In this document: piece after piece, positions 4,696 to 5,034 of the stretch
Layout of the letters: each line of letters opens with the position of its first letter
How positions within the stretch are numbered: position 1 is the stretch's first letter
Assembly: GCA_016234345.1 (NCBI GenBank)
Contig: JACRFG010000077.1
Coordinates: 1-5,034, forward strand
Source of the DNA: Candidatus Jorgensenbacteria bacterium
GTDB taxonomy: Bacteria > Patescibacteriota > Minisyncoccia > UBA6257 > GWB1-50-10
Reading direction: 5' to 3'
Length of the DNA stretch: 5,034 nucleotides
Made by a program: the position numbers and the translations under genes
The notes under the pieces: model-generated
What the model was told of the DNA's origin: nothing
Seen by the model: the letters and a program-made list of their open reading frames with translations, nothing else
Database searches by the model: none

Positions 4696-5034
4696 ATGGT
4701 CCCTCAAAAAATGTTTTTAACCAAAGGTGTTGGCGTGCATCGTGAGCAGCTTACGTCTTTTGAGATGGCGCTTCGTGATGCCGGTATCGCCCCTTTCAAT
4801 TTGGTTTATGTTTCGAGTATCTATCCGCCCAATTGTAAGAGAGTGAGTCGTGAAGAAGGGCTCGCGGTCCTCAAGCCCGGCGAAATAGTTTTTTGCGTTA
4901 TGGCCAGAAACGCAACTAATGAACCAAACCGTCTAGTCGCTTCCTCGATAGGTTTGGCTATTCCGGCCGATCAATCTAATTATGGTTATATTTCTGAGCA
5001 TCACGGTTTCGGTGAGACCGGTGAAAAATCCGGT
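4696..5034 (+). CDS. pdaD: Pyruvoyl-dependent arginine decarboxylase, N-terminal part (3' end outside window)
   Basis: The enzyme converts arginine to agmatine and CO2 using a pyruvoyl group made by self-cleavage of its own chain, the first step of one polyamine route. The 113 residues seen start MVPQKMFLTKGVGVH. They contain the processing site YVSSIYPP, where cleavage is expected between Ser40 and Ser41 to give a short beta chain and a pyruvoyl-capped alpha chain. Downstream, FCVMARNATNEPNRL, a segment IGLAIPAD, and SEHHGFGETGEKSG fit the bacterial branch of this family as I remember it. Whole proteins are about 160-190 residues, so perhaps 50-80 residues lie beyond the edge. The frame is open upstream to 4603 with another ATG at 4642. 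I prefer 4696 because the family N-terminus normally begins just before the FxTKGVGVH stretch and because a promoter overlaps the extension. The S-adenosylmethionine and histidine pyruvoyl decarboxylases are less likely matches. Confidence 0.9.
   Translation, partial: MVPQKMFLTKGVGVHREQLTSFEMALRDAGIAPFNLVYVSSIYPPNCKRVSREEGLAVLKPGEIVFCVMARNATNEPNRLVASSIGLAIPADQSNYGYISEHHGFGETGEKSG

Overview
The window looks like chromosomal DNA of a compact, moderately AT-rich bacterium using the standard genetic code. My best guess is a member of the Patescibacteria/CPR (for example a parcubacterial lineage). This rests on the gene mix: RNase Y, a lone HU, a small ECF sigma operon with unrecognised membrane partners, and a pyruvoyl-type arginine decarboxylase. 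Very short spacers and several starts without a Shine-Dalgarno also fit. It is an inference from gene content; no 16S or other phylogenetic marker is present.

Layout, left to right. (1) 1-900 (+): the C-terminal 299 residues of ribonuclease Y (KH and HD domains), cut by the left edge. (2) 901-1079: spacer with a tandem -10 box and a leader of about 100 nt for HU. (3) 1080-1355 (+): an HU-family nucleoid protein. (4) 1360-1412: an 18-bp palindrome followed by a 15-bp stem terminator. The terminator is symmetric and serves both HU and the convergent operon. (5) 3470 down to 1449 (-): a three-gene operon with 10-nt and 5-nt gaps. It encodes an ECF sigma factor, a small single-pass membrane protein, and an exported helical protein with a long Thr/Ser-rich segment. 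Upstream are four GTAAC half-sites next to a TATAAT box. (6) 3725-3798 (-): tRNA-Gly(UCC) with encoded CCA and an extended -10 promoter. (7) 3846-4469 (+): an unrecognised membrane-anchored helical protein ending 2 nt before the next tRNA. (8) 4472-4545 (-): tRNA-Pro(UGG) with encoded CCA. (9) 4696-5034+ (+): the N-terminal part of a pyruvoyl-dependent arginine decarboxylase, with a promoter placed so that the mRNA would be leaderless.

Functionally, rny and hup are housekeeping genes for mRNA turnover and nucleoid structure. The minus-strand operon has the layout of a sigma / membrane regulator / exported sensor module, so an envelope-signalling role is plausible, although the membrane protein lacks the zinc motif of classical anti-sigma factors. 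The operon and its candidate operator are the most interesting part of the window. I see no mobile element, CRISPR array, phage gene or defence system.
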